Assembly (NCBI GenBank): GCA_963819755.1
Contig: CAWFXB010000001.1
Location: 496,001-560,000, forward strand
Direction of reading: 5' to 3'
DNA length: 64,000 bases
From: VRUE01 sp963819755
Lineage (GTDB): Bacteria > Actinomycetota > Thermoleophilia > Solirubrobacterales > 70-9
Shown here: positions 32,520-41,279 of the stretch, one piece after another
How the letters are laid out: every line of letters begins with the position of its first letter
Position numbering within the stretch: the first letter of the stretch is position 1
Program-made: the position numbers and the translations under genes
Notes under the pieces: generated by a model
The model's database searches: none
What the model was told of the DNA's origin: nothing
What the model saw: the letters and a program-made list of their open reading frames with translations, nothing else

Positions 32520-34070
32520 ATGAGCCGGCCCGCGATCGTCTTCATCGGCTTCATGGGCGCGGGCAAGTCGACCGCGCTCGCCGCGGCGCGCGAGGCGGGT
32601 CTGGAGACGACTGAGATCGACAGCCTGATGGAGGCCGACTTGGGGATGCCGATCGACCAGGCCTTCGAGCGCGATGGAGAGGAGGCGTTCCGCGAGCGCG
32701 AGGCGGAGGTCGTTGGCGCACTGCTCGAGCGGGCTGACGGCGGGGCGATCGCGCTTGGCGGCGGCAGCGTCCTCTCGGAGCGCATCCGCAAGGCCCTTGC
32801 CCGTCACACCATCGTCTGGCTGCAGGTCGGTGCCGAGGAGGCCTGGTCGCGGATCGAGGGCAGCGACCGGCCGCTGGCGCGCAGCGCTGCGGACGTGGCT
32901 GAGCTATTGGACGTGCGCCTACCGCTGTACGAGGGGCTCGCCGACGCGATTGTCCCGCAGGGGGATCGGGGAGTCGCCGGCCGGGTGCTACCGTCGATTC
33001 GGGCACTTGCCGAGCTGCCGGTGGGCACGAAAATGCTTTGGGCGGCGAGCGCCTCGGGCGAGTACCCGGTCTTCGCCGGCCGCGGTCTGCTGAATGCCGA
33101 CTGGTGGCCATTGGGGAGTCAGCGATTCTGCGTTACTGATGCTGCCGTGGGCCCGTTGTACGTCAAGAGCGTCGAACCGATTGAGGCGTTGATAGAGCTC
33201 AAGCCAGGAACGGTCAGCAAGTCGATGGAGTCCAACAAGACCATGGATACGGTCGAGGATGTCCTCGCTGAGTGGGCCGGGAGTGGTATGACCCGTGAAG
33301 ACCACGCCGTCGCCTTGGGCGGCGGGGTGATTGGCGATCTAACCGGGTTCTGCGCGCACATCTACCAACGCGGGGTCCCGGTCGTGCAAGTCCCCACTTC
33401 CCTTGTCGCTCAGGTTGATTCGGCCTATGGGGGCAAGACTGGGGTCAACGCAGTGGGCGGGAAGAACTACATAGGCGCCTACCATCTGCCGGCGGCAGTG
33501 CTTGCGGACACGGAGACTCTTGCGAGTCTTCCTCAAACTGAGTTAGCGGCGGGCTTCGTCGAGGTCCTTAAGACCGGCTTGCTCGCGGGTGGCAAGTTGT
33601 GGGAGCGCGTGCGCTCGATCGAGTCGCTTGATCCTGGCGGACTCGATGATCTCATCTTTGCCTGCGCTCGCTTTAAGTGCGAGGTGGTTGCTGCCGACGA
33701 GCGAGACTCCGGGTTGCGCGAGATCCTCAACTTGGGCCACACGATCGGGCACGCGATCGAGATCGAGTCCGCTTTCAGGCTCGGCTTTGGACACGGCGAG
33801 TCGGTCGGTCTTGGCTTATTGGCCGCGCTGCGTCTCTCTGGAGCCGCCGAGCTGCGCGACGAGGTCGAAGCGATCCTCGCCAAACACGGCCTACCGGTCG
33901 AGCTTGGGGCTGGCGATACCGAGGTCATCCTCGACTTGATCCAGCACGACAAGAAGCGAACCTCCGCGGGCGTTGGCTTCGTCCTCCTCTCCGAGCCAGG
34001 CAAGCCCCGAACCGGCCAGATTCTCGACCCCGACACGGTCAGGTCCGCTGTGCTGGAGTTGTACGCATGA
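32520..34070 (+). CDS. aroKB: shikimate kinase / 3-dehydroquinate synthase fusion
   Basis: 516-residue bifunctional protein. Residues 1-165 are shikimate kinase (P-loop GFMGAGKS, LGGGSVLSE, RPLA lid). Residues about 170-516 are dehydroquinate synthase (GGGVIGDLTGFCAHIYQRGVP, PTSLVAQVDSAYGGKTGVN, KNYIGAYHLP, GFVEVLKTGLL, NLGHTIGHAIE, GHGESVGLG, QHDKKR) with the metal-binding histidines and the catalytic Lys. There is no stop between the domains. From about 33000 to 34000 codon choice is looser (more T- and A-ending codons) than in the kinase part, which may mean the synthase part was acquired separately. The ATG at 32520 follows aroC; aroQ overlaps by ATGA. Confidence 0.94.
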   Translation: MSRPAIVFIGFMGAGKSTALAAAREAGLETTEIDSLMEADLGMPIDQAFERDGEEAFREREAEVVGALLERADGGAIALGGGSVLSERIRKALARHTIVWLQVGAEEAWSRIEGSDRPLARSAADVAELLDVRLPLYEGLADAIVPQGDRGVAGRVLPSIRALAELPVGTKMLWAASASGEYPVFAGRGLLNADWWPLGSQRFCVTDAAVGPLYVKSVEPIEALIELKPGTVSKSMESNKTMDTVEDVLAEWAGSGMTREDHAVALGGGVIGDLTGFCAHIYQRGVPVVQVPTSLVAQVDSAYGGKTGVNAVGGKNYIGAYHLPAAVLADTETLASLPQTELAAGFVEVLKTGLLAGGKLWERVRSIESLDPGGLDDLIFACARFKCEVVAADERDSGLREILNLGHTIGHAIEIESAFRLGFGHGESVGLGLLAALRLSGAAELRDEVEAILAKHGLPVELGAGDTEVILDLIQHDKKRTSAGVGFVLLSEPGKPRTGQILDPDTVRSAVLELYA

Positions 34071-34528
34071 CCTCCGCGCACAACCGCGTCGCAGTCCTGC
34101 ACGGAGTCAACTTCGACGTGCTCGAGAAGCGCGACCCCGAGGTCTACGGTGGGCTCTCGCTGAGCGAGTTGGAGATGGGGATCCAGGCTGTCGCGCGTGA
34201 GCTCGGCCTCGAAACGCTCTTCTTCCAGACCAACTCGGAGGGCGAGTTCGCCGAATACCTGCACCGAGCGCCGGAGATGGCCGACTCGATCATCATCAAC
34301 GCCGGCGCCTGGACCCACTACAGCCGCGCGATCGCCGACGCGCTCGAGCTGACCGGGCTGCCCGCGGTCGAGGTCCATCTCTCCGACGTCGAGTCGCGCC
34401 AGGACTGGCGCCGCGAGTCGGTCTTCGACGGGCTCGTGCTGGAGAAGATCTCCGGCAAGGGGCCGGATGGCTACCGCGACGCGCTCGCGACCCTGGCGCG
34501 CCATCTGGACGTCTCCGCCGGCGCATGA
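34067..34528 (+). CDS. aroQ: type II 3-dehydroquinate dehydratase
   Basis: 153 residues, family length. The usual GPNLNLLG(T/K)REPEVYG reads HGVNFDVLEKRDPEVYGG, keeping the catalytic Arg and Tyr of the flexible loop. IIINAGAWTHYSRAIADAL replaces the usual NPGAYTHTS, AVEVHLSDV contains the catalytic His, and KISGKGPDGYRDAL ends the fold. The changes at the asparagine loops are noticeable but conservative. It overlaps aroKB and the M24 peptidase by ATGA at both ends, so it is tightly coupled. Confidence 0.9.
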   Translation: MTSAHNRVAVLHGVNFDVLEKRDPEVYGGLSLSELEMGIQAVARELGLETLFFQTNSEGEFAEYLHRAPEMADSIIINAGAWTHYSRAIADALELTGLPAVEVHLSDVESRQDWRRESVFDGLVLEKISGKGPDGYRDALATLARHLDVSAGA

Positions 34529-35583
34529 AGGGCCGCGGCGACCGCCTCGCGGCTTCGCTGGCCGAGCGTGAGCTCGACCTGATGCTGGTCACCGAGCTGG
34601 TCAACATCCGCTACCTGACCGGCTTCACGGGGACCAACGGCGCCTGCGTCTGCGGCCCCAAGACGCGTCTCTTCCTGACCGACTTCCGCTACACCGAGCG
34701 GGCCGCGGCGGAGGTCGAGGGCTGGGAGACGATCACGGTCAGCGACGACTGGCTGGGCGGAATCGCCGCGCATCTCACCGGCCGTGCCGGCTTCGAGGAC
34801 GACCACGTCTCGGTCCGCCTGCTGGAGCGGCTGCGGGGAAAACTTGCCGAGGGCGTCGAGGCGGTCGCGGCTGGTGGCTCGGTCGAGAAGCTGCGCCGGG
34901 TCAAGGACGAGGCTGAGCTGAAAGCGATAGCCGCCGCCTCTGAGCTCGCCGACGAGGTCTGGGCCTGGAGCGTCGAGCGCGGCCTCGGCAGCCGGCCCGA
35001 GCGCGAGGTGGCCCGCGCAGCCGAAGCACGGATCCGCGAGCTGGGTGGCGATCCCTCCTTTCCCGCGATCGTCGCCGCCGGCCCCAACGGGGCGTTGCCG
35101 CACGCAGAGCCGGGAGAGCGCCCGATCGAGCATGGAGACCTGGTCGTCTTCGACATGGGGGCGAAGCTCGACGGCTACTGCTCGGATGGCACGCGGACCT
35201 TCGCCGTCGGCGAGCCCGGCGAGCACGCCCGCGAGGTCTACGAGACGGTGCGGGCCGCGCAGGCGGCGGCCCTCGACGCGGTCGCCGCGGGGGTCGGTGG
35301 CGAGGCCCTCGACGCGGTTGCCCGCGAGGTGATCGGGGAGGCCGGCTACGGCGAGCGTTTCGGCCACGGCCTCGGCCACGGCGTGGGGCTCGAGGTGCAC
35401 GAGGCACCGCGCGTCTCGCCGCGCTCGGAGGACGTGCTCTCGGCAGGCGAAGTGGTGACCATCGAGCCAGGGGTCTACGTGCCTGGCCAGCTGGGTGTGC
35501 GGATCGAGGACCTCGTCGTCGTCACCGACGGCGGCTGCCGAAATCTGAGCGCATTGCCCAAAGAACTTCAGCTGGTCGAGTAG
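34525..35583 (+). CDS. M24B family Xaa-Pro aminopeptidase
   Basis: 352 residues. A short creatinase-type N-terminal domain (VNIRYLTGFTGTNGACV...LFLTDFRYTERA) is followed by the pita-bread catalytic domain with the five metal ligands: DMGAKLDGYCSDGTRTF (two Asp), GHGLGHGVGLEVHEAP (His), TIEPGVYV (Glu) and GVRIEDLVVV (Glu). It removes N-terminal residues before proline, or whole Xaa-Pro dipeptides. A peptidase between aroQ and efp is a conserved bacterial arrangement. The ATG overlaps the aroQ stop. Confidence 0.92.
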   Translation: MKGRGDRLAASLAERELDLMLVTELVNIRYLTGFTGTNGACVCGPKTRLFLTDFRYTERAAAEVEGWETITVSDDWLGGIAAHLTGRAGFEDDHVSVRLLERLRGKLAEGVEAVAAGGSVEKLRRVKDEAELKAIAAASELADEVWAWSVERGLGSRPEREVARAAEARIRELGGDPSFPAIVAAGPNGALPHAEPGERPIEHGDLVVFDMGAKLDGYCSDGTRTFAVGEPGEHAREVYETVRAAQAAALDAVAAGVGGEALDAVAREVIGEAGYGERFGHGLGHGVGLEVHEAPRVSPRSEDVLSAGEVVTIEPGVYVPGQLGVRIEDLVVVTDGGCRNLSALPKELQLVE

Positions 35584-35626
35584 GTGCAGCCCTAAGTCCG
35601 GGCGCCGGAGAGCCGATGCGCATCGG

Positions 35627-36670
35627 GTGAGACCTGACGCGCCTGCCAAGGAGTCGCTGCTTGCCGCCCGCGACGATGCCCGCCGCGAGCGCCTGCTCGA
35701 CATGGAGGTGAGGCTGCGCCCCTACCGCTTTGCATGCTTTGCGATCCTCGGCTTGGCGCTGGCCTCGGCCGGGGCGGAAGTCGGCTGGTGGTGGGTCGTG
35801 CCGCTTCTGGCCGGTCTCGGTGGCTTTGCGGTCGCCGACAGCTTCATGGGCAACAGCGAGCATCCGGCGATCTGGGTGGCGACGGCCTGGGGAATCCTGC
35901 CGCTGCTGCTCGCCGACGCGGTCGTGGTGACCGGAGGCGCTGGAAGCCCGGTGCTGATGTGGTTCGCGCTGCCGGCCGTGACCCTCGGCGCCCGCTTCTC
36001 GACGCGGGGCGTCGCGATCGGCACGGCTTACATCCTGGCCCTGCTGCTCGGCAGCACGGTCGGCCTCGACGCCGCGACCGCCTCGGCGCACCACCAGGAG
36101 GTGATCGCGGCAGTCGCCCTGGTGCTCAGCACGGTGATCCTCTCCGGTGCCCTGGTCGAGTCCGACCGCGCCCACCGCCGCCGCTCGACCCTCGATCCGC
36201 TCACCGGCCTCTTCAACCGCAACGCCCTCGAGCAGCGCCTCGCCGAGCTGGACGGCCAGCCGGCGGGCAAGGAAGGCTCCTCGCATGCGCTTCTCCTCTG
36301 CGACCTCGACCACTTCAAGCGGGTCAACGACCAGCTCGGCCACGCCGCCGGCGACGCCGTGCTCCAGGACGTCGCCTACACGATGTGCTCCGTCCTGCGC
36401 GCGGGAGACTCGATCTACCGCGTCGGTGGCGAGGAGATCCTCGTCGTCCTTCCCGGGGCGACGAAAGCCGACGCCTTCGGAGTCGGCGAGCGCCTGCGGC
36501 TTGCCGTGCGCGAGCGCCGTCCTGGAGGGGTGGCGATGACGATCAGCGTCGGCGTCGCCGTCTCGCGACCGGGCCCGCTCGACACCGACCAGCTGGTCGG
36601 CCTTGCCGACGAGGCGCTCTACTCCGCCAAGGCGGCGGGGCGGGACCGGGTCATGGTCTGCGCCAACTGA
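35627..36670 (+). CDS. membrane-bound diguanylate cyclase (GGDEF)
   Basis: 347 residues. Five or six membrane helices (residues about 25-175, e.g. FACFAILGLALASAGAEVGWWWVVPLLAGLGGF) precede a complete GGDEF domain: DPLTGLFNRNALEQRL, LLCDLDHFKRVNDQLGHAAGD and the active-site loop GGEEI near residue 267. It should make cyclic di-GMP from GTP in response to a membrane signal. An RxxD inhibitory site upstream of GGEEI is not obvious. The GTG at 35627 is a weak start; an ATG at 35703 just before the first helix is the alternative. It converges on the M42 gene. Confidence 0.9.
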   Translation: MRPDAPAKESLLAARDDARRERLLDMEVRLRPYRFACFAILGLALASAGAEVGWWWVVPLLAGLGGFAVADSFMGNSEHPAIWVATAWGILPLLLADAVVVTGGAGSPVLMWFALPAVTLGARFSTRGVAIGTAYILALLLGSTVGLDAATASAHHQEVIAAVALVLSTVILSGALVESDRAHRRRSTLDPLTGLFNRNALEQRLAELDGQPAGKEGSSHALLLCDLDHFKRVNDQLGHAAGDAVLQDVAYTMCSVLRAGDSIYRVGGEEILVVLPGATKADAFGVGERLRLAVRERRPGGVAMTISVGVAVSRPGPLDTDQLVGLADEALYSAKAAGRDRVMVCAN

Positions 36671-36689
36671 GCGCGGCTGGGGTGGCCGC

Positions 36690-37739
36690 TCAGCGACTGA
36701 GGTCGAGGCCGGCCTGCAGGCGTGCGGCGAAGGCGGCGATCAGCTCGACGGTCGCCTCGAGGTCGCCGAGGTCGCAGAGCTCGACCGGCGAGTGCATGTA
36801 GCGCAGCGGGACCGAGACCAGGCCCGTGGGGATCCCCGAGCGCGAGATCTGGATCGAGTCGGCGTCGGTGCTGGTGCCGCGACCGCTGGCGCTGACCGTG
36901 TACTCGATTCCCGCCTCCTCGGCGGTCTCGACCAGCAGCTCGAAAACCTTCGGCGAGAGGGTCGAGCCACGGCCAATCGCCGGGCCGGAGCCGAGCGGAT
37001 GGCTGCCGATCTCCTTCTCGTCGACACCGGGAGCGTCGGTGGCGTGGGTGACGTCGATCGCGACGGCGAGGTCCGGGCGCACCTGGAAGGCCGAGGTCCG
37101 CGCGCCGAACAGCCCGATCTCCTCCTGGACGGCGGCGATGGCGGCGAAGCTGCCGCTCAGCGAGTTGCGCTCGTGGCAGCGGCGCAGCGCCTCCAACGCG
37201 ACGTAAGCGCCGATCCGGTTGTCCATCGCGCGCGAGACCAGGCGGTCGCCGGCCAGGCGCAGGGGCTCCGCCGCGATCACGACCGGGTCGCCGATGCGGA
37301 TTAGCGCTGCCGCCTCGTCGTTGCCGGCCGCGCCGACGTCGATGTGGAGGCCTTTCAGCTCGACCACCTTCTTGCGCTGGTCGGGGTCGAGCAGGTGGAT
37401 CGGCTTGCGACCGACGACGCCGGGCACGAGCCCGTCGCGGCCGCGCACCTCGACCCGCTGGCCGACCAGGATCTGCGGGTCCCAGCCGCCGATCGGAGCG
37501 AACCAGAGGAAGCCCTTCTCGTCGATGTGGGTGACCACCAGGCCGATCTCGTCGATATGGCCAACCACGGCAAGCAGCGGGGCCTCCTCGCCGACGCGGG
37601 CGATCGAGGAGCCGAGGCCGTCGGCCGAGAGCGTGGCGAAGGAGGCTTCGTCGCGCCAGATGGCTGCGGCAGGGCCCTCGTGCCCGGAGGGGGCGCCGGC
37701 GCGGAGCAGTTTGTCTAGCAGCGAAGGGATCTCGACCAT
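36690..37739 (-). CDS. M42 family glutamyl aminopeptidase (TET-type)
   Basis: 349 residues. The dimetal site is visible: GHIDEIGLVV (His), RAMDNRIGAYVALEAL (bridging Asp), VQEEIGLFGA (catalytic and metal Glu), IDVTHATD (Asp) and RYMHSPVELC (His). These enzymes form large tetrahedral assemblies that trim peptides. I chose the ATG at 37739 (MVEIPSLLDKLLRAGAPSGHEG) because the frame before it is non-coding and shares DNA with the divergent SDR promoter. Only 69 bp separate it from the SDR start. Confidence 0.92.
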   Translation of the reverse strand: MVEIPSLLDKLLRAGAPSGHEGPAAAIWRDEASFATLSADGLGSSIARVGEEAPLLAVVGHIDEIGLVVTHIDEKGFLWFAPIGGWDPQILVGQRVEVRGRDGLVPGVVGRKPIHLLDPDQRKKVVELKGLHIDVGAAGNDEAAALIRIGDPVVIAAEPLRLAGDRLVSRAMDNRIGAYVALEALRRCHERNSLSGSFAAIAAVQEEIGLFGARTSAFQVRPDLAVAIDVTHATDAPGVDEKEIGSHPLGSGPAIGRGSTLSPKVFELLVETAEEAGIEYTVSASGRGTSTDADSIQISRSGIPTGLVSVPLRYMHSPVELCDLGDLEATVELIAAFAARLQAGLDLSR

Positions 37740-37808
37740 TGCGAAGGCAGCAGTATGTCGAGTCGAACAGACGTACGCAACGAGGCAATTGGAATAGTTT
37801 TCCCCGCC

Positions 37809-38618
37809 ATGAGCGAAACGACGAATACCTATCTGGTGACGGGCGCCTCGAGTGGCATCGGCGAGGCGGCGGCGAAGCGGCTGGCGCGCGAGCCGGGCGC
37901 CGAGCTGATCCTGGTCGCTCGCCGCGAGGAGCGACTGCGTTCGCTGGCCGAGGCGCTGCCCTGCGAGGCGAGTTGGCTCGCCGTCGACCTGACCGATCCC
38001 GATGCCCCGGAGCGCGTGCGAGCCCATCTCGCCGAGCGGCACGGTGGCCAGCTCAATCTCTTGGTCAACAACGCCGGCGCCTCCTGGCGGGGCTCCTTCG
38101 GCGAGGAGGGCTACGAGAACGTGCGCCGCCACATGGAGATCAACTTCGACGCCGTCGCCCGCCTCACCGAAGCGCTGCTGCCGGCGCTGCGGGCCTCGAC
38201 GCCGAGCGCGATCGTCAACGTCGCCAGCACCGCCGGCCGGGTCGCGCGGGCGCGGACCGGCTCCTACTCGGCCAGCAAGTTCGCCCTGATCGGCTGGACC
38301 GACGCCCTCTATGCAGAGGAGCGCCCGCACGGCGTCCACGTCGGCATGGTGCTGCCGGGCTTCATCGAGACCGAGGGGTTCCCGGCGACCGAGCTGCGCG
38401 AGCGGGCGCTGACCCGCTGGACGGTCTCCAAGCCGGAGAAGGTCGCCGAGGCGATCGTCGAGACCGGCCTGCGCGGCAAGGCCGAGCGCTACGTGCCGCG
38501 CCCCTACGCTCTGGCCGCGGTCGCCCGCATCCTCCTGCCGGGACTGGTCCGCCGCGTGCTGTCCGGCGCCGCCGCCTCGAGCTTGACCACGAGCACGGCC
38601 TCGGAATCCGACGACTGA
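37809..38618 (+). CDS. short-chain dehydrogenase/reductase
   Basis: 269 residues, classical SDR: TGASSGIGEAAA coenzyme loop, NNAG at about residue 90, catalytic Ser in IVNVASTAGRVA and YSASK, then GMVLPGFIETEGFPA. An Arg-rich AARREERL after the second strand favours NADP(H). The C-terminal segment (YALAAVARILLPGLVRRVLSG) is hydrophobic and could attach to membrane, as in several lipid-acting SDRs. Substrate unknown. The ATG at 37809 is chosen over an upstream in-frame ATG at 37755 that has no coding support. Confidence 0.88.
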   Translation: MSETTNTYLVTGASSGIGEAAAKRLAREPGAELILVARREERLRSLAEALPCEASWLAVDLTDPDAPERVRAHLAERHGGQLNLLVNNAGASWRGSFGEEGYENVRRHMEINFDAVARLTEALLPALRASTPSAIVNVASTAGRVARARTGSYSASKFALIGWTDALYAEERPHGVHVGMVLPGFIETEGFPATELRERALTRWTVSKPEKVAEAIVETGLRGKAERYVPRPYALAAVARILLPGLVRRVLSGAAASSLTTSTASESDD

Positions 38619-38636
38619 GGGCTACCTCGGGGCTGC

Positions 38637-39116
38637 TCAGCCGGGGATGTGGCTGAAGCGGCAGTAGTGGAAGTGGAAGACGATGCTCGTGTTGTTGGCC
38701 GAGAGCCCGGCGCGTTCGGCCAGGATCGCGGTGTGCGTCGCTTTGATCTTTTCGCCGGCCTCGTAGTACTTGCCGACTTCGCGTAGTCGCTGTTCGAGTA
38801 GCTGAATCGAGGCGAGCCAGTGTTCGATCCGCCGTGCGTCGGCGGTGGGGCTGGGGACGGTCGTCAGCCGCTTGACCATCCCTCCCACAGAGCCCGAGAG
38901 CCGGATGAACTGCTTGCCCGCCGGCACGAGCTTGCCACTGTTGACGCGATCCTTGGCGCCGGCCATGATCTTTTCGTTGGCGCTGCGGTTCGCCTGGCAG
39001 ATCGGCTCGACCTGCGCCGTGTAGCTGTCCCGCGTCTGTTCCTCGCCGGCAGCAAGCGGCGCGATGGCAAGCATCGCGATGGCGATCGCGGCGAATGTCC
39101 CCAGCGTCCTCTTCAT
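38637..39116 (-). CDS. small secreted helical protein
   Basis: 159 residues with a signal peptide (MKRTLGTFAAIAIAMLAIAPLAAG). The mature part is helical with two cysteines (VEPICQANRSANEKIM, FHFHYCRFSH), a pattern common among small actinobacterial exported proteins with a heme-free four-helix fold. No specific family recognised. GGGAG lies directly before the ATG. It converges on the SDR and is divergent from the hydrolase-cyclase gene. Confidence 0.7.
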   Translation of the reverse strand: MKRTLGTFAAIAIAMLAIAPLAAGEEQTRDSYTAQVEPICQANRSANEKIMAGAKDRVNSGKLVPAGKQFIRLSGSVGGMVKRLTTVPSPTADARRIEHWLASIQLLEQRLREVGKYYEAGEKIKATHTAILAERAGLSANNTSIVFHFHYCRFSHIPG

Positions 39117-39172
39117 CTCCCAGGCACATCTAGGTTAGAGGCTGGTGCGTGCCGGCCTACGATGAGGGGCAC

Positions 39173-40513
39173 ATGGACGGCGACCCCCCGACTCATTACG
39201 CGGACTCCGACGGGGTCAGCATCGCCTACCGGGTGCACGGCGAGGGCGACCTCGACCTGGTCTTCGTGCCGGGTTTCGTCTCCCATGTCGAACTGCTCTG
39301 GGAGAGCCCGGCGACGGCCCGTTTCCTGAAGCGCCTCTGCTCTTTCGCCCGGGTGGTCGTCTTCGACAAGCGCGGTCAGGGCCTCTCCGATCGCCCCGGC
39401 ACCCCGGCCACCCTGGAGGAGTCGATGGACGACCTGCGGGCGGTCCTGGAGGCGGCGTCCTGCGAGCGACCGGCGATCTTCGGCGTCTCCGAGGGCGGCC
39501 CGATGTCGACGCTCTTCGCCGCGACCTATCCCGAGCGGATCTCCTCCCTCGTCCTCTACGGGACCTACGCCCGGATGGTCAGGTCCCCGGACTTCCCGCT
39601 CGGCATGCCCGACGATGTGCTCGACTTTTGGAAAGAGATGGTGCGCCACGAGTGGGGAGGGCCGGTCGGGCTGCGCTACTGGGCGCCGAGCGTGGTCGGC
39701 GATCCGGAGACCGAACGTTGGTGGGCACGCCTTCTGCGCCAGGGGACGAGCCCGGCGGGGGCGATCGCCCTGGTCGATCTCTACCGGGAGATAGATGTGC
39801 GCGCGATCCTGCCCAGCATCGACGTGCCCGCGCTGGTCCTGCATCGCACCGAGGACCAGGTGGTCTCGGCCGGCCAGGGGCGGTTCCTCGCCGAGCAGAT
39901 TCCCGATGCGCGCTTCGTGGCCCTCGACGGCGCCGACCATCTGGCTTGGACGGGAGATCAGGACGCGCTGCTCGATGAGGTGGAGGAGTTCCTCACCGGC
40001 AGCCGCCGCGCCCACGAGCCCGAGCGGGCGCTCGCGACGGTCCTCTTCACCGACATCGTCGGGTCGACCGCGGCGGCGGCGCAGCTCGGCGATCGCCGCT
40101 GGCGCGACCTGCTGGAGCGCCATGACGCGATCGTGCGCCGTCAGCTGGCCATCCACCGGGGACGCGAGGTGAAGACGATGGGAGACGGCTTCCTCGCCAC
40201 CTTCGACGGGCCGGCCCGGGCGATCCGTTGTGCCACCGCGATCGATCGGGCAGTGCCGGAGATCGGCATCGAGGTCCGCGCCGGCATCCACACCGGTGAG
40301 GTCGATCTGATCGGCGACGACGTCGGCGGCATGGCGGTCAACATCGGCGCCCGGATTGGCGCTCTCGCCGGCCCCGGCGAGGTGCTCGTCTCCAGCACCG
40401 TCCGCGAGCTGGTGGTCGGATCGGGCCTCGACTTCGCCGAGCGCGGCACCCACACCCTCAAGGGCGCCCCCGATGAGTGGCGATTGTTCGCGGTCGCCGG
40501 AACGGATGGCTAG
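39173..40513 (+). CDS. alpha/beta hydrolase fused to class III nucleotide cyclase
   Basis: 446 residues. Residues about 1-275 are an alpha/beta hydrolase (VFDKRGQGLSDRP, nucleophile Ser in GVSEGGPMSTLFA, late His in DGADHLAW). Residues about 285-446 are a class III adenylate/guanylate cyclase domain (ATVLFTDIVGSTAAAAQLGD with a metal Asp, VKTMGDGFLATFDGPARAI, IRAGIHTGEV-like VRAGIHTGEVDLIGDDVGGMAVNIGARI). The hydrolase may act as a ligand sensor for cyclic-nucleotide synthesis. This architecture is known in Actinobacteria. The ATG at 39173 follows GAGGGG by 4 nt; the earlier in-frame start at 39149 lacks such a site. Confidence 0.9.
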   Translation: MDGDPPTHYADSDGVSIAYRVHGEGDLDLVFVPGFVSHVELLWESPATARFLKRLCSFARVVVFDKRGQGLSDRPGTPATLEESMDDLRAVLEAASCERPAIFGVSEGGPMSTLFAATYPERISSLVLYGTYARMVRSPDFPLGMPDDVLDFWKEMVRHEWGGPVGLRYWAPSVVGDPETERWWARLLRQGTSPAGAIALVDLYREIDVRAILPSIDVPALVLHRTEDQVVSAGQGRFLAEQIPDARFVALDGADHLAWTGDQDALLDEVEEFLTGSRRAHEPERALATVLFTDIVGSTAAAAQLGDRRWRDLLERHDAIVRRQLAIHRGREVKTMGDGFLATFDGPARAIRCATAIDRAVPEIGIEVRAGIHTGEVDLIGDDVGGMAVNIGARIGALAGPGEVLVSSTVRELVVGSGLDFAERGTHTLKGAPDEWRLFAVAGTDG

Positions 40514-40627
40514 TCTTCCTCGCCGTGATCTCGACCAACCAGTTGTCTAGCTGGTCAATAGGCACATAACCTTCGAGATCGCGAAGGCTGCCGAATCCGG
40601 CGGACGGCAAGGGTATTCTGGTTGGCG

Positions 40628-40849
40628 ATGCCGCTCTTGCCCAGGACGAAATCCAGGCAGCTCTTCGAGAAGTTGAGCGACTTGGAAACGCAAATGCGCG
40701 AGGTGCGTGGCGAGATCGCGACAATTCAGGACCGGCGTGCCGACGACGAAGTCGAAGCCCTGGCAGCCGAGCGAGTTCGAAGCGGCGCTGCCCAGCGCAC
40801 CGAGGACGGCGCTGAGGCGCTCGCTGATCTCGGCATTCAAGTCCGGTAA
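40628..40849 (+). CDS. small coiled-coil protein, possible antitoxin partner
   Basis: 73 residues, rich in Glu/Arg/Ala with a heptad pattern (LFEKLSDLETQMREVRGEIATIQDRR). A TATTCT box at 40614-40619 lies 8 nt before the ATG. It ends three bases before a broken RelE/ParE-like toxin gene, so an antitoxin role is possible, but I see no DNA-binding motif. Confidence 0.45.
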   Translation: MPLLPRTKSRQLFEKLSDLETQMREVRGEIATIQDRRADDEVEALAAERVRSGAAQRTEDGAEALADLGIQVR

Positions 40850-40852
40850 ATC

Positions 40853-41238
40853 GTGGGCGGAGAGGCCGCTCCAGAGGTCAAGGTTGAGCTTGCCGATGGC
40901 GTCAAGGGCGATATCGCTGAGTTGACGGCGCTTTCCACCGAGGCCGGACCCGCCGAGCGAGCCGAGGTTGAAGCCCTGAAGAGAGATGCATCGCCTCGCT
41001 GTTCCTCGAATGTGAGGCCAACCCCTACGCGGGGGAGCTGATGGGAGCCGGTCGCCATCCCGAGCTGGCCGACTGTCGACGGGTCCGCTTTGACATCGCG
41101 ACGCACAAAAGCAAGCCGCGCTTCCGGTTGCTCTACCGCAACGAGCCCTCAGACGGTGCGCCAGCCAAGTGCCTCTGGCTTGCCGTTGGCCCTCGAGCCG
41201 GCCTACGCGCTCACCGCAAAGCCCAACAGCGGGTATAG
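40853..41238 (+). pseudogene. frameshifted RelE/ParE-like toxin
   Basis: From the GTG at 40853 the frame gives APEVKVELADGVKGDIAEL...AEVEALKRDA. After about 40989 the sensible sequence continues in another frame (IASLFLECEANPYAGELMG, RHPELADCRRVRFDIA, PRFRLLYRNEPSDGAPAK, LWLAVGPRAGLRAH) to a TAG at 41236-41238. The joined product of about 128 residues has the beta-sheet core and RFRLLYRN strand of RelE/ParE-superfamily mRNA interferases. One missing base explains the break. It is either a dead toxin or an assembly indel. Confidence 0.6.
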
Positions 41239-41279
41239 CACTGCGGAAGTGTGTCGATCGCTATTGGGCCTTCGCTGGA

